Below, one piece after another: positions 39,831-49,079 of a stretch of 64,000 nt of DNA. The notes below the pieces were generated by a model that was given only the letters and a program-made list of their open reading frames with translations, was not told the DNA's origin and did no database searches. The stretch is from an uncultured Coriobacteriaceae bacterium (GTDB taxonomy: Bacteria; Actinomycetota; Coriobacteriia; Coriobacteriales; Atopobiaceae): contig CACZCK010000014.1 in the NCBI GenBank assembly GCA_902779675.1, forward strand, positions 26,193-90,192, written 5' to 3'. The stretch's first letter is position 1. Every line of letters begins with the position of its first letter. Position numbers and translations under genes: made by a program.

Positions 39831-41258
39831 CTAGTCGAGCCATTCTCCCATCAGCAGACCCATGACGCTGGCCATCATCAGGCCGCGGGTCCAGCCGCTG
39901 CTGTCGCCTAGGCAGTGCAGGCGCGCGACGCTGGTGTCAAAGCGCTCGTCCATGCGTACGCGATTGCTGTAGAACTTGAGCTCGGGCGCGTAGAGCAGGG
40001 TCTCTTCCGACGCAAAGCCCGGCACCACCTGATCGACCGCCTTGATGAACTCCACGATGTCGGTCATGGCACGGTAGGGCATGGCGCTGGTGATGTCGCC
40101 GGGTTCGGCGTCGGGCAGCGTAGGCACGACGTTGGAGCGCGAGAGCTCCTCGCGCCACGTGCGTTTGCCGTCCAGGATGTCGCCAAAGCGTTGCACCAGG
40201 ATGTGGCCCGAACCCAGCATGTTCATGAGGGTGCCCACGCGCTGCGCGTAGTCGATGGGTCGGTCAAAGGGCTCGCGGAAGTGCTGCGTGCAGAGCACGG
40301 CCAGGTTGGTGTTGGGGCTCTTGCGGTCCTTGTAGCTGTGCCCGTTGACCACGGCCAGGCCCTCGTCGTAGTTCTCCTGGCTCACGAAGCCGCCCGGGTT
40401 CTGGCAGAAGGTGCGCACCTTGTCGCGGAAGGGGTTGGGGTAGCCCACCAACTTGCTCTCGTAGAGCACGTTGTTGACGTCGTCCATCACCTCGTTGCGC
40501 ACCTCCACGCGCACACCCATGTCCATGGGGCCCGACTCGTGGGCAATGCCGTGCTCCTCGCAGAGGCCGGCCAGCCAGCTGGCCCCGCGGCGGCCGGTGG
40601 CCACTACGACCTCCTGCGCGCGCACCTCCTGCGGGGTGCCGCCCTTGCCGCGCGACGAGCGCACCACGGCGCCCGTGCAGCGCGTTCCGCCGGCATCCTC
40701 CTCGATAAGCAGGTCGAGGCACTCGTGCTCAAACAGGATGGTCACGCCCGCGTCCAGCAGGTGTTGCTCGATGCGCCCGTAGATCTGCTGCGCGCGCTCG
40801 GTGCCCAGATGGCGGATGGGGCAGTCCACGAGCTTGAGGCCCGCCTTGATGGCGCGGCGCCTGATGGCGGCGATCTCCTCGGGGTGCTCCAGGCCCTCCA
40901 CGTGCGGATCGGCGCCAAAGTCGAGGTAGATCTGGTCGGCGCGGGCTATGGTGCGCTGCACGAGGTCGGCGCCGATCAGCTCGGGCAGGTCGCCGCCCAC
41001 CTCGTACGAGAGCGACAGCTTGCCGTCGGAGAAGGCGCCAGCGCCGCTAAACCCCGTGGTGATGCGGCATGGCTGACATCCCACACAGTGCCCGATCTGC
41101 TCCTTTGGGCAGCTGCGCCGTTCGATGGGCAGGCCCTTCTCCACGATGGTCACGCTGCGGTCGCCGCGCTTGACCAGCGCCAGCGCGCAGAAGATGCCTG
41201 CGGGGCCCGCTCCGATGATCAGGACGTCGGTGCTTGTGGGTATGACCTGCTCTGCCAT
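39831..41258 (-). CDS. FAD-dependent dehydrogenase (COG2509-like)
   Basis: The protein has 475 residues from the ATG at 41258, preceded by AAGGAGG. Rossmann FAD motif DVLIIGAGPAGIFCALAL at the N-terminus. The Cys-containing stretch SCPKEQIGHCVGCQPCRITTGFSGAGAFSDGKL is typical of the uncharacterised COG2509 dehydrogenases, as is the C-terminal CLGDSSGWTRGLMMASVMGLLMG. The four clustered cysteines could hold a metal or redox centre. The substrate is unknown. Confidence 0.85.
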   Translation of the reverse strand: MAEQVIPTSTDVLIIGAGPAGIFCALALVKRGDRSVTIVEKGLPIERRSCPKEQIGHCVGCQPCRITTGFSGAGAFSDGKLSLSYEVGGDLPELIGADLVQRTIARADQIYLDFGADPHVEGLEHPEEIAAIRRRAIKAGLKLVDCPIRHLGTERAQQIYGRIEQHLLDAGVTILFEHECLDLLIEEDAGGTRCTGAVVRSSRGKGGTPQEVRAQEVVVATGRRGASWLAGLCEEHGIAHESGPMDMGVRVEVRNEVMDDVNNVLYESKLVGYPNPFRDKVRTFCQNPGGFVSQENYDEGLAVVNGHSYKDRKSPNTNLAVLCTQHFREPFDRPIDYAQRVGTLMNMLGSGHILVQRFGDILDGKRTWREELSRSNVVPTLPDAEPGDITSAMPYRAMTDIVEFIKAVDQVVPGFASEETLLYAPELKFYSNRVRMDERFDTSVARLHCLGDSSGWTRGLMMASVMGLLMGEWLD

Positions 41259-41442
41259 GGTGGTACCTCCTTCCGCCCGCGCCTGGGCGCGATGCGAGCC
41301 CTGCCGCGTGCGGTCAAACCGTGTGTGGTGCCCATCCATTGTAAGTCACGCGCCAGATGCGGGAACAAGGGTAGTATTGACGCGATTACCAGCACAGCAC
41401 CGGGTCGCCGCTCCGAGGCGCGACCCCAAAAGGAGGATGTCC

Positions 41443-42282
41443 ATGGCCATCGAGAAGCCCATGCCCCTGATGGTGGGCAACAAGGCGTACTATTCGCTCA
41501 CGTCGTACGATCCCGTGGAGGTGTCGGTCGACGTGCCCTTCACCACCGATGAGGACATCGACTACGGCCTGGAGATGACTGCGGCCGACATGGGCGGCAC
41601 CCCCGCCGACCTTGACGATCCCGCCTGGTTGGCCGAGCACTTCGACGGGATGACCTCGCGCCAGCAGGCACGCGAGGTCATGCGCCAGCAGATGGCTGCC
41701 ATGGGCGAGCAGGCTGCCGAGCAGCAGAAGCTGGGCAAGTGCGTGGAGGCCCTGGCTCAGCGTCTGTGCCAGTCCATTCCGCCGCAGCATCTGGAGCAGG
41801 CGCGTAACGCCATCCGCATGCGCTTCACGCAGCAGCTGCAAGCCGAGGGCATGACGCCCGATCAGTTCCTGATGCGCAGCGGCACCACGGCTGCGCAGCT
41901 CGAGGCCATGTTCGAGCGCCAGGCGCAGCAGATGGCCGAGGGCGACGCGGCCCTGTCGGCCTATGCCCACGAGAAGAAGCTCAAGGTCGACGAGCATGAG
42001 TACGGCCGCCTGCTGGGCATTCCGGCAGCAGAGCTGCAGAACATCATGGACCAGGCGCGTGCCGCCGGCCAGATGGACGAGCTGCACGAGGCGGCCCTGC
42101 GTAGCAAGGCCGCGCAGATCGTGGTGGCCGAGTGCTCGTGCACCTATGTCCACGAGACGGAGGAGCAGGCGCACCGCCGTATGGCACAGCTCCGCCAGAT
42201 GCAGCAGATGTACGCGGACCGCTTTGGCGAGGACGAGCCCAAGGACGACGACCAGAACAAGACGGGCTTCAAGCTGGTCTAA
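41443..42282 (+). CDS. Trigger-factor-like protein without a PPIase domain
   Basis: The protein has 279 residues from the ATG at 41443, six bases after AAAGGAGG. The central part (LCQSIPPQHLEQARNAIRMRF, GMTPDQFLMRSGTTAAQLEAMF, QAQQMAEGDAALSAYAHEKKLKV) is like the helical C-terminal chaperone domain of trigger factor or SurA. No ribosome-binding or FKBP domain is recognised. The N-terminal 80 residues are acidic. A cytoplasmic chaperone role is inferred only from this resemblance. Confidence 0.6.
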   Translation: MAIEKPMPLMVGNKAYYSLTSYDPVEVSVDVPFTTDEDIDYGLEMTAADMGGTPADLDDPAWLAEHFDGMTSRQQAREVMRQQMAAMGEQAAEQQKLGKCVEALAQRLCQSIPPQHLEQARNAIRMRFTQQLQAEGMTPDQFLMRSGTTAAQLEAMFERQAQQMAEGDAALSAYAHEKKLKVDEHEYGRLLGIPAAELQNIMDQARAAGQMDELHEAALRSKAAQIVVAECSCTYVHETEEQAHRRMAQLRQMQQMYADRFGEDEPKDDDQNKTGFKLV

Positions 42283-42303
42283 CCACGCGCGAGAGGCGAG
42301 CGA

Positions 42304-43989
42304 TTACTCGGCCTTGGCGAGGGTGAAGCTGTCGACAAAGCGCGCCTCGCGTTGGTAGGGCAGCACCAGCAGGATGGTGTCCTCGTACGCGTGCGTGCTG
42401 GTCAGCGTGGCCGTGGCTGCATCAGGCGCATCGGCTAGACCAAACTGCAGCGTGAGTGTGACGGTGCCGCCTGCCACGTCCTGCGTGGTGCAGTCGAACA
42501 CGATTCCCGCTACGTCGCGCTTGGGATCGTTGCCGGCGAGTAGGCCAATGATGTCCTGCTCGACGTCGCCAGCCGAGAGGCTACCCGTAAACGGTACGGC
42601 GTCCAGCACGAGGTCGCCCTCGGTCTGCGTGGCGTCAGACGCAAGGTCGGTGTGCAGATGCGCCACGCCGCTCACCGTGCCCTCGATTACGGCGTCTCCG
42701 TCGTCGTTGGCGTGGGCGTCGCTCACCACCACCGTCAGGCCCGTCTCGCGCGCAGCCAGGCACTTGCCCTCGGTCGCCTGCTGGCTGACAAAGGTGCCCT
42801 GCCAGGTGCCTACCAGCGGTGCAAAGCCCAGGTCGTCGGCGCCGTCGCTCACCAGCGCCTCGACCAGCTCCCAGGCGCCGCTCGCCGCGGCAAACCTAAA
42901 GTGCACGGTCAGGTCGCACTCGTAGTTGACGAAGGTGCCCGTGCTCGCACAGTGCAGAATCAGCGAGTCGGTCTGCCGCTCCTCGTCAAAGTTGTCGCTC
43001 ACCACCTCGACGCGTGCGTTGCGGTACAGCGCGGCCAGGCTCTCGCCATCTTCGCCGTGGTCGGCAGCCTGAAGCAGCGCGCTTACGTTATCCAGCACCT
43101 TCTGCTGGCTTACGCCAGCAGTCGCCCGGTGTGACGGCTTGCCCACGGTGGCGGCCGTGCAGTTCCAGTCGGAGCCCTCGCGCACATAGGTGAGCTGCGC
43201 GTCGGCACGTGTCTCCATGCCACCGTTCTCAAAGGTGGCCAGCACGGTCACGTCGCAGGCGTCCCGGCGCGACGAGCTCGCCCGTTTGGTGCCGACCTCC
43301 ACGTTGGTGAGCACCAGAGGGTCGTCGATGGCGTAATCGCCCACCGTGTACGAGGGTGCGGCCAGCCGTGCACGCGCGTCATCGGCAACCTGCTCGTCGG
43401 TGGGCACCCGAGCTGCGTCGATACCCCACAGCACAATGCCCAGGATAGCTCCCACGCACGCGAGAGCGGCAAGCACCGCTGCCAGCCTGTGCGAGGCGAG
43501 CAGCGCACCCAGCGCGTCGGCGCGCCCGCGCACCCAGCTCGCGAAGGTGGCGCCCACGTCGCTCAGACGCGTCGCGTCGGTGGGGACCTCTTCGGGGCTC
43601 GGGTCATCGGGCTTAGGCGCATCGACGACATGGGGGAGGGGTGCGGTAGCGGCGGGCATGGGAGCGGTGGTGCCATCGTCGAGCTGCGGGCGATGGAGGA
43701 CCGGCTGGCCGCTGGCCACGGGCTCGCGCGCCGCGGTCTGCTCGAGCTCGGCGTCGGTTGTCGCGGCTTCCTCCGGAACTCCCTCGGTGCTGTCGCTTGG
43801 TGCGGATTGGCCTTCGGCCTGCTCGGTGGGCTTCTCGGCTATGGCTTCGGGGGCATTCTCGCCATCGGGTGGCAGCAGCTCGGTTTCGATGTGCTCCTGC
43901 GCGTCGGACGCCGTCTTGAGTTCAATTTGGGCATGGGGCTCGGAGCCAAGCATTGGCTGCTCCTCAGTCCTCTCGAGCTCCTCGGCCAT
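42304..43989 (-). CDS. Single-pass membrane protein with acidic cytoplasmic tail
   Basis: The protein has 561 residues; GGGAGG precedes the ATG. Residues 1-150 are highly acidic and Pro/Thr-rich, with TTAPMPAATAPLP, suggesting a disordered and perhaps phosphorylated region. One membrane segment lies at about 167-190 (LAAVLAALACVGAILGIVLWG). The roughly 370-residue outer part has two similar beta-rich halves with scattered cysteines (DACDVTVLATFEN, VNYECDLTVHFRF) and GTWQGTFVSQQ. No known family was recognised. It is convergent with the trigger-factor-like gene. Confidence 0.65.
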   Translation of the reverse strand: MAEELERTEEQPMLGSEPHAQIELKTASDAQEHIETELLPPDGENAPEAIAEKPTEQAEGQSAPSDSTEGVPEEAATTDAELEQTAAREPVASGQPVLHRPQLDDGTTAPMPAATAPLPHVVDAPKPDDPSPEEVPTDATRLSDVGATFASWVRGRADALGALLASHRLAAVLAALACVGAILGIVLWGIDAARVPTDEQVADDARARLAAPSYTVGDYAIDDPLVLTNVEVGTKRASSSRRDACDVTVLATFENGGMETRADAQLTYVREGSDWNCTAATVGKPSHRATAGVSQQKVLDNVSALLQAADHGEDGESLAALYRNARVEVVSDNFDEERQTDSLILHCASTGTFVNYECDLTVHFRFAAASGAWELVEALVSDGADDLGFAPLVGTWQGTFVSQQATEGKCLAARETGLTVVVSDAHANDDGDAVIEGTVSGVAHLHTDLASDATQTEGDLVLDAVPFTGSLSAGDVEQDIIGLLAGNDPKRDVAGIVFDCTTQDVAGGTVTLTLQFGLADAPDAATATLTSTHAYEDTILLVLPYQREARFVDSFTLAKAE

Positions 43990-44191
43990 GCCTGCCTCCC
44001 TCGCCGAACGGTCTCATGCACCACTATCTTGGCAGATGTGGCGCGCCGGCGCATGTGCCAGCCGGGCGCCCTGCCGCTGCATGCTGGCGAAATGCGCTCG
44101 CCGCTCACCGTGCCAACCTGTCACGACAATCGCAGAGTACTCATACTGACACTCACTTCATTCATACCCATCTGCAACGGGAGGGATACCA

Positions 44192-44506
44192 ATGCTCAAG
44201 ATCAGGTTGTTCTGCGCGGGTGGCATGTCAACGAGCCTTTTGGTCACCAAGATGCGCGCCGCGGCTGCCGAAGTGGGCGTTGAGGCCGACATCGAGGCAC
44301 ACGGCGTGGGTTCCATCGAGCGTCGCATCGACGAGAGCGTCGACGTCGTGCTCCTCGGGCCTCAGATTGGCTATCAGAAGGCGCAGGTCAAGAAGGTCAC
44401 CGACAAGCTGGGCATCCCCATGGAGGTCATTCCCATGACCGACTACGGCATGGTCAACGGCAAGAACGTCTTTGCCCTCGCCCAGAAGCTGGCAGAGCAG
44501 AAGTAG
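44192..44506 (+). CDS. PTS EIIB component, lactose/cellobiose family
   Basis: The protein has 104 residues with GGAGG before the ATG. Phospho-cysteine Cys8 in the loop CAGGMSTS and the DVVLLGPQIGYQ and VIPMTDYGMVNG motifs identify the cellobiose/chitobiose IIB fold. IIB passes phosphate from IIA to the incoming sugar. No IIA or IIC gene is adjacent, so it must work with components elsewhere. Two GH3 enzymes in the window could process such sugars. Confidence 0.92.
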   Translation: MLKIRLFCAGGMSTSLLVTKMRAAAAEVGVEADIEAHGVGSIERRIDESVDVVLLGPQIGYQKAQVKKVTDKLGIPMEVIPMTDYGMVNGKNVFALAQKLAEQK

Positions 44507-44521
44507 CGCTCTCGCACCGGG

Positions 44522-44555
44522 GTTCGCGTGCAGGGGGTGCCCCCTGTGGGCGAAC
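44522..44555 (+). terminator. Hairpin after the PTS IIB gene
   Basis: GTTCGC/GCGAAC outer and CAGGGG/CCCCTG inner arms, 15 bases after the stop codon. Confidence 0.5.
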
Positions 44556-44576
44556 TGCAGCCACAGACACAAAAAC

Positions 44577-44609
44577 GGGGGTGGTTCCAGGCGACTGGAA
44601 CCACCCCCC
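44577..44609 (-). terminator. Terminator for the leftward low-complexity gene
   Basis: A stem of about 14 bases (GGGGGTGGTTCCAG/CTGGAACCACCCCC) reads out on the minus strand into GTTTTTG, a proper T run. It may also stop rightward transcription. Confidence 0.75.
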
Positions 44610-44633
44610 GTGCCTTGCGGGTTAACGCCGCAG

Positions 44634-45329
44634 CTACTTCTGCATGAGGATGCTGGCCAGCTGGGCGATGGTGCCAAAGTCGATGCCGGCGGGCTGCTGC
44701 TGCGCCTGCGTGGCCTGCGGCAGCACGACCTGCGGCTGCTGCTGGGCGGCGTTGCCGGCACCCAGGAACTGGCCGGCCAGCGAGGCGATGGTGCCCAGGT
44801 CGAGGCCCTGGTTGGGCTTGATGGCCTGCGCCTGCTGCTGGGCGGCAGCCTGAGCTGCCTGCTGGGCGGCGAGCTGCTGGGCTGCGGCCTCGGCGGCTGC
44901 CTGCTGAGCGGCTGCCTGCTCCTTGCGCTTCTTGGCGCTGCTCAGAAGCGTGGCGGCGATGAGGCCCATGCTCACGAGGCTGCCCAGGTCGAGCGAGCCG
45001 TTGGGCTTGGTCTGCGCCTGTGCGGCCGCGGTGGCCTGCTGGGTGTTGCCGCCACCAAACAGCATGCTGGTGAGCGAATGAACGCTGTTGTTGTTCTGGC
45101 CCATGAGCGCGGAGGCGATGTTGGCGACGTCGCCCATGCCCAGCTGCTGGCCGTTGGCCAGAGCGGCGGCCGCGGTGACAATCTGGCTCATGTCGCGCTT
45201 GGAGATCTCGGCGTCGGAGCCGGTGGCCTTGGCGGTGGTGGAGTACGGATGCTCGATGAACTGGGTGATGAGCTCGGGGTTCTTGCCGAGGTAGTTGATG
45301 AGCTGGCTTGCGACTTGCTGGATGTCCAT
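44634..45329 (-). CDS. Gln/Ala-rich repeat protein of unknown function
   Basis: The protein has 231 residues from the ATG at 45329, after GGAGGG. The N-terminal 100 residues form a folded-looking domain (MDIQQVASQLINYLGKNPEL, ANIASALMGQNN). The rest has three spaced copies of a motif DxGxIxxLA (SLDLGSLVSMG, GLDLGTIASLA, GIDFGTIAQLA), separated by Gln/Ala tracts. It has no strong membrane segment or signal peptide. It may be a self-associating or scaffold protein; the family was not recognised. Confidence 0.65.
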   Translation of the reverse strand: MDIQQVASQLINYLGKNPELITQFIEHPYSTTAKATGSDAEISKRDMSQIVTAAAALANGQQLGMGDVANIASALMGQNNNSVHSLTSMLFGGGNTQQATAAAQAQTKPNGSLDLGSLVSMGLIAATLLSSAKKRKEQAAAQQAAAEAAAQQLAAQQAAQAAAQQQAQAIKPNQGLDLGTIASLAGQFLGAGNAAQQQPQVVLPQATQAQQQPAGIDFGTIAQLASILMQK

Positions 45330-45475
45330 GGTCCCTCCTTCGGGGTGGCTGGGCGGGATGAGCCTCGGTTGAGAGCCTGGCCACCCAATGCGAGAAAACG
45401 ATGAGCACATCGTACTACGCGAAGCATGCCACAAAAGCAAGGTATCCACAGGCGTTTACGAAACGCCCGTTGGCC

Positions 45476-45504
45476 TTAACCGACCTTGTGCGCTGCGTTA
45501 GAAT
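45476..45504 (+). promoter_or_regulatory. Possible promoter for the glycosyltransferase-LytST operon
   Basis: TTAACC and TAGAAT separated by exactly 17 bases, about 100 bases before the first start codon. The rest of the 283-base gap holds no gene. Confidence 0.35.
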
Positions 45505-45612
45505 GTGCATGTTCGTTTGTAGTTCGAAAGGGAGCGCCCTTGGTATCAAACGCATCGCTCGCGCGCGCCTTGCGCGGCCGCCCAGACCCTACAACCGAGT
45601 CTGAGGTGTAGC

Positions 45613-46893
45613 GTGAATCCGGTCATCGTCATACCCTCGTACTGGTCGCGCACCGACGACCTCGTGGCCGTGGGCGACGTGGGCATCTACGACCACTCTA
45701 CGCCCATCTCCAAGCCGCTGCCCGAGCTCGAGACCTGCCTGCGCTCGTTGGAGCAGGTGCGCGGCGTGCTGCGCGTCATCGTGCTGGTGGTGGCACCACC
45801 CTCCTTCGCCGATTCGGCGCGTGCCCGCGTGGACGGCATCTGCCGCCATCACCCGAGCCTCAATCCACTGGTCATCGGCCGCAACGAGGCCCAGGAGGTC
45901 GTGCGCGCCATCGACCGCGTGGCCCCCGGACTCGACGGCGAGCCGTGCTCGCTGCGTGGGTACGGCGCCATTCGCAACATGGGCCTGGCAGTGGCGGCCA
46001 CTCTCGGCCACGACGTGGTGGTGTTCCTCGACGACGATGAGATTGCGCTCAACGAGGACTTTCTCATCGACGCCGTGTACGGCATTGGCCTGGAGACCCG
46101 CCAGGGTCTTCCCATTCAGGCAAAGAGCGGCTACTACCTCGACCGCGAGGACTCTCCTTATGCCAGCGTCTCAAAGCCACGCTGGTACGACCGCTGGTGG
46201 TCCAAGCGCGAGGAGTTCAACGAGTGGATGCACCGCGCGCTCACGGGCACGCGCATCTCGCGTTCCAACTACGTGTGCGGCGGCTGTTTTGCCATTGGCG
46301 CCGAGGCGTTCTGCAGTGTGGCGTTCGACCCGCTGATCACGCGCGGCGAGGATTTGGACTACCTGTTCAACCTGCGCATGTACGGTTTCGACGTGTGGTT
46401 CGACAACCAGTGGTGCGTCAAGCACCTGCCGCCCGAGGTGCCCAGTCACGCCGCGCGCTACCTGCAGAACGTGTACCGCTGGAACTACGAGGTCAAGAAG
46501 CTCGAGGCCTCGCGCGACATCATCAGCCTGCGCCATGTGACGCCCGAATCGCTGCGGCCCTATCCGGCCTCGTGGATTGAGCCCCACACGCTGCGCAGGC
46601 GCATTGCGCGCACCACGCTGGCGCGTCTGGTGGCGGGCCCCGAGCGGCGGGAGTACCTCGAGGTGTTGCTGCACGGCCGCGGCGAGGCCGAGCGCTGGGC
46701 GGCCTCGGTGGCGCGCGACTACTTTGCCTTCCAGACGTACTGGCCGCGCATCATGGCGTCGCTGTGGGATGACCGCGCGCTGGCGCGTACCCTCGACGTC
46801 ATGGGTTCGCCGCGGCCGACGCAGCAGCCGGCGGCTCGGCCCAGCGTGGGCAGCCTCGACGACGCGCTGCCTCTTGCAGAGAGCGAGGGCTAG
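45613..46893 (+). CDS. Glycosyltransferase, GT-A fold
   Basis: The protein has 426 residues from GTG at 45613. It begins VIVIPSYWSRTDDL and has the nucleotide-sugar metal motif in VVVFLDDDEIAL, then CGGCFAIGAEAF and a GEDLDYLFNLRMYG acceptor-side motif as in family-2-like transferases. A C-terminal helical region of about 100 residues is not recognised. It has no membrane segment. It is the first gene of a tight cluster with a sensor kinase (two-base gap), so surface glycan change may be tied to that signal system. Confidence 0.8.
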   Translation: MNPVIVIPSYWSRTDDLVAVGDVGIYDHSTPISKPLPELETCLRSLEQVRGVLRVIVLVVAPPSFADSARARVDGICRHHPSLNPLVIGRNEAQEVVRAIDRVAPGLDGEPCSLRGYGAIRNMGLAVAATLGHDVVVFLDDDEIALNEDFLIDAVYGIGLETRQGLPIQAKSGYYLDREDSPYASVSKPRWYDRWWSKREEFNEWMHRALTGTRISRSNYVCGGCFAIGAEAFCSVAFDPLITRGEDLDYLFNLRMYGFDVWFDNQWCVKHLPPEVPSHAARYLQNVYRWNYEVKKLEASRDIISLRHVTPESLRPYPASWIEPHTLRRRIARTTLARLVAGPERREYLEVLLHGRGEAERWAASVARDYFAFQTYWPRIMASLWDDRALARTLDVMGSPRPTQQPAARPSVGSLDDALPLAESEG

Positions 46894-46895
46894 GC

Positions 46896-48272
46896 ATGGG
46901 CGGAGCACCGTGGGGCAGGCGCCTGACCAGCGGCTTCCACATCCTGCTGAGCGTGCTGTCAATAGCGCTGCTGGGCATGATGTCGTGGGGGTTCATCCAT
47001 GGCAACCTGGTGGCCACCTCGGTGGCTGGCGTGGGCCTGGCAACCATCATCACCATGGCGAGCTCGAGCCTGCTGGCTGCCGACGATCGTCGCTCGCAGG
47101 CCACCGAGCGGACGCTGCGCGTGGCGTCGGCCACGGGCTTCCACATGCGCGGCGGCCTCACGCCCGAGGCTTGTCGCGCCGTCTGCCAGCTGCTCCTGCC
47201 CGAGACCGAGGCCACGGCCATCGCCATGACCGACGCGCACGAGACCCTTGCCTACGTGGGCGAGGGCTCCTACGGCGCGGGGGAGGGCAGCCCCAACAGC
47301 GACCCCACCAACGAGGTGGTCGAGAACGGGCGCATCCAGACCTTCTCCAACCTCAACGAAAACCAGTGGAGCCGTGCCGATGGCCTGCTTGCGGGCTTCT
47401 TCTCGGAGGCCGTCAAGAGCTATCCGGTGGGCATCATCGTGCCGCTCACCGTGTCGGAGCGCACCGTGGGCACCATCAAGCTGTACTACCGCACCGGCGG
47501 CGACATCAACCGCACGCAGATGGCCATTGCGCGCGGCTTTGCCGAGCTCCTCTCGTCGCAGCTGTCGGTGTACGAGCTCGACCGCCAGGCCGAGCTCACC
47601 GCGCAAGCAGAGGTCAAGGCCCTGCAGGCGCAGATCAACCCGCACTTTTTGTTCAACACGCTCAACACCATCGCGGCGTTTACGCGCATCGACCCCACGC
47701 GCGCCCGCGACCTGCTGCGCGAGTTCTCGGTGTTCTACCGGCGCACGCTCGAGGGCACCGAGGCGCCCATCCGCCTGGCCGACGAGCTCGAACAGACGCG
47801 GCGCTACCTGACCATCGAGCGGGCCCGCTTTGGGGAGGACCGCATCCTGCTGACCGAGCACGTGGAGTCCGGCTGCGACGAGATCAAGGTGCCCGCCTTT
47901 ATCGTGCAGCCCATCGTGGAGAACGCGGTACGTCACGCCATGCGCGAGGAGGGCCCGCTGCACATTGACGTGCAGGTGGCGCGCGACGGCGAGGACGTGC
48001 TCATCGCTATTGCCGACGACGGCGTGGGCATGAGCGAGGAGGTGGCCGAGCGCCTGCTGGGTGAGGGGGCGCACGCTCCCTCCGACAGCCCCAAGGGCAC
48101 GGGCATTGCTCTGCGCAACGTGGCCGACCGCGTGGAGCTCTTCTACGGCGAAGGTTCAGGTGTCGAAGTCATGTCAAAGGTGGGTGCCGGCACGTGCGTC
48201 ACGCTGAGGCTGGTTGGTGTGGCACCGCCCCAAGATGAAACGTCACCTGACGAATGGGACGAGTCAGAGTAA
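46896..48272 (+). CDS. LytS-family sensor histidine kinase
   Basis: The protein has 458 residues. Two N-terminal membrane segments (about 12-32 and 35-57), a GAF-like domain (about 80-225), then the His_kinase domain with phospho-His in QINPHFLFNTLNTIAAF. The ATPase domain shows QPIVENAVRHAM, DDGVGMSEE and GTGIALRNVADR. Its start lies two bases after the glycosyltransferase stop. It phosphorylates the downstream LytTR regulator. Confidence 0.92.
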   Translation: MGGAPWGRRLTSGFHILLSVLSIALLGMMSWGFIHGNLVATSVAGVGLATIITMASSSLLAADDRRSQATERTLRVASATGFHMRGGLTPEACRAVCQLLLPETEATAIAMTDAHETLAYVGEGSYGAGEGSPNSDPTNEVVENGRIQTFSNLNENQWSRADGLLAGFFSEAVKSYPVGIIVPLTVSERTVGTIKLYYRTGGDINRTQMAIARGFAELLSSQLSVYELDRQAELTAQAEVKALQAQINPHFLFNTLNTIAAFTRIDPTRARDLLREFSVFYRRTLEGTEAPIRLADELEQTRRYLTIERARFGEDRILLTEHVESGCDEIKVPAFIVQPIVENAVRHAMREEGPLHIDVQVARDGEDVLIAIADDGVGMSEEVAERLLGEGAHAPSDSPKGTGIALRNVADRVELFYGEGSGVEVMSKVGAGTCVTLRLVGVAPPQDETSPDEWDESE

Positions 48273-48329
48273 TATAGAGAAGCTTATGCGAGGAACGCGG
48301 CCTTACGGCCTGTACGAAAGTGGTGAAAG

Positions 48330-49067
48330 ATGCTCAACGCGCTGATCGTCGACGATGAGGCTCCTGCCCGCTCGGAGCTGCGCTTCCTGCTCGAGGAGAC
48401 GGGTCGCATCAACTCGATTTCTGAGGCGTCCAATGCGCGCGAGGCAGTCGAGAAGCTGGTGGCCAGCAAGGAGGGCACTAGCGAGCGCACCGACGTGCTG
48501 TTTATGGACATCTCGATGCCCAAGACTTCTGGCATGCAGCTGGCCGAGGCTCTGCACAAGCTCAAGAACCCGCCCGCGGTGGTCTTCGTGACGGCCTATA
48601 GCGAGTACGCTGTCGAGGCCTTCTCGGTGGATGCCGTCGACTACCTGCTTAAGCCCGTGGAGACCAGCCGTCTGGCCCGCGCCCTCGACAAGGTCGAGGC
48701 CCGCGTCAAGCCGGCGCCGTCGTCGCACGCCGGCGTGGAGCGCATCCCAGTTGAGAAGGGCGGCCGCAAGGTGCTCGTGCCCATCGACCAGATTCGCTAC
48801 ATCGAGGCCAAGGACGACTACAGCTGCATCTATACCGAGGGCGACCGCTACCTCTCTACGATCAGCCTGGCCAAGCTCGAGCAGAAGCTCGCGCCGCACA
48901 ACTTCTTCCGCGTGCACCGTGGCTACATCGTCAACCTCGACAATGTCGAGTCGGTGGACACCATCAGCAGCGGCATCCTGCAGCTGGGCCTCAAGGGCAT
49001 CGACGAGAAGAAGATTCCGGTGTCGCGTCGTCGCGTGGTTGCGCTCAAGCGCGCCCTGGGCCTGTAG
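48330..49067 (+). CDS. LytTR-family response regulator (LytT/BtsR-like)
   Basis: The protein has 245 residues. Receiver domain with IVDDEAPAR, phospho-Asp in LFMDISMP, LKPV near 110; LytTR domain from about 145 (RKVLVPIDQIRYIEAKDDY, FFRVHRGYIVNLDNV). Partner of the LytS-like kinase 57 bases upstream. Confidence 0.93.
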   Translation: MLNALIVDDEAPARSELRFLLEETGRINSISEASNAREAVEKLVASKEGTSERTDVLFMDISMPKTSGMQLAEALHKLKNPPAVVFVTAYSEYAVEAFSVDAVDYLLKPVETSRLARALDKVEARVKPAPSSHAGVERIPVEKGGRKVLVPIDQIRYIEAKDDYSCIYTEGDRYLSTISLAKLEQKLAPHNFFRVHRGYIVNLDNVESVDTISSGILQLGLKGIDEKKIPVSRRRVVALKRALGL

Positions 49068-49079
49068 CAGGCTTTTGGC

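Noticed and set aside
45505..45612. tRNA-like GTTCGAA in the glycosyltransferase leader
   Set aside because: No acceptor, D or anticodon stems can be formed around it.
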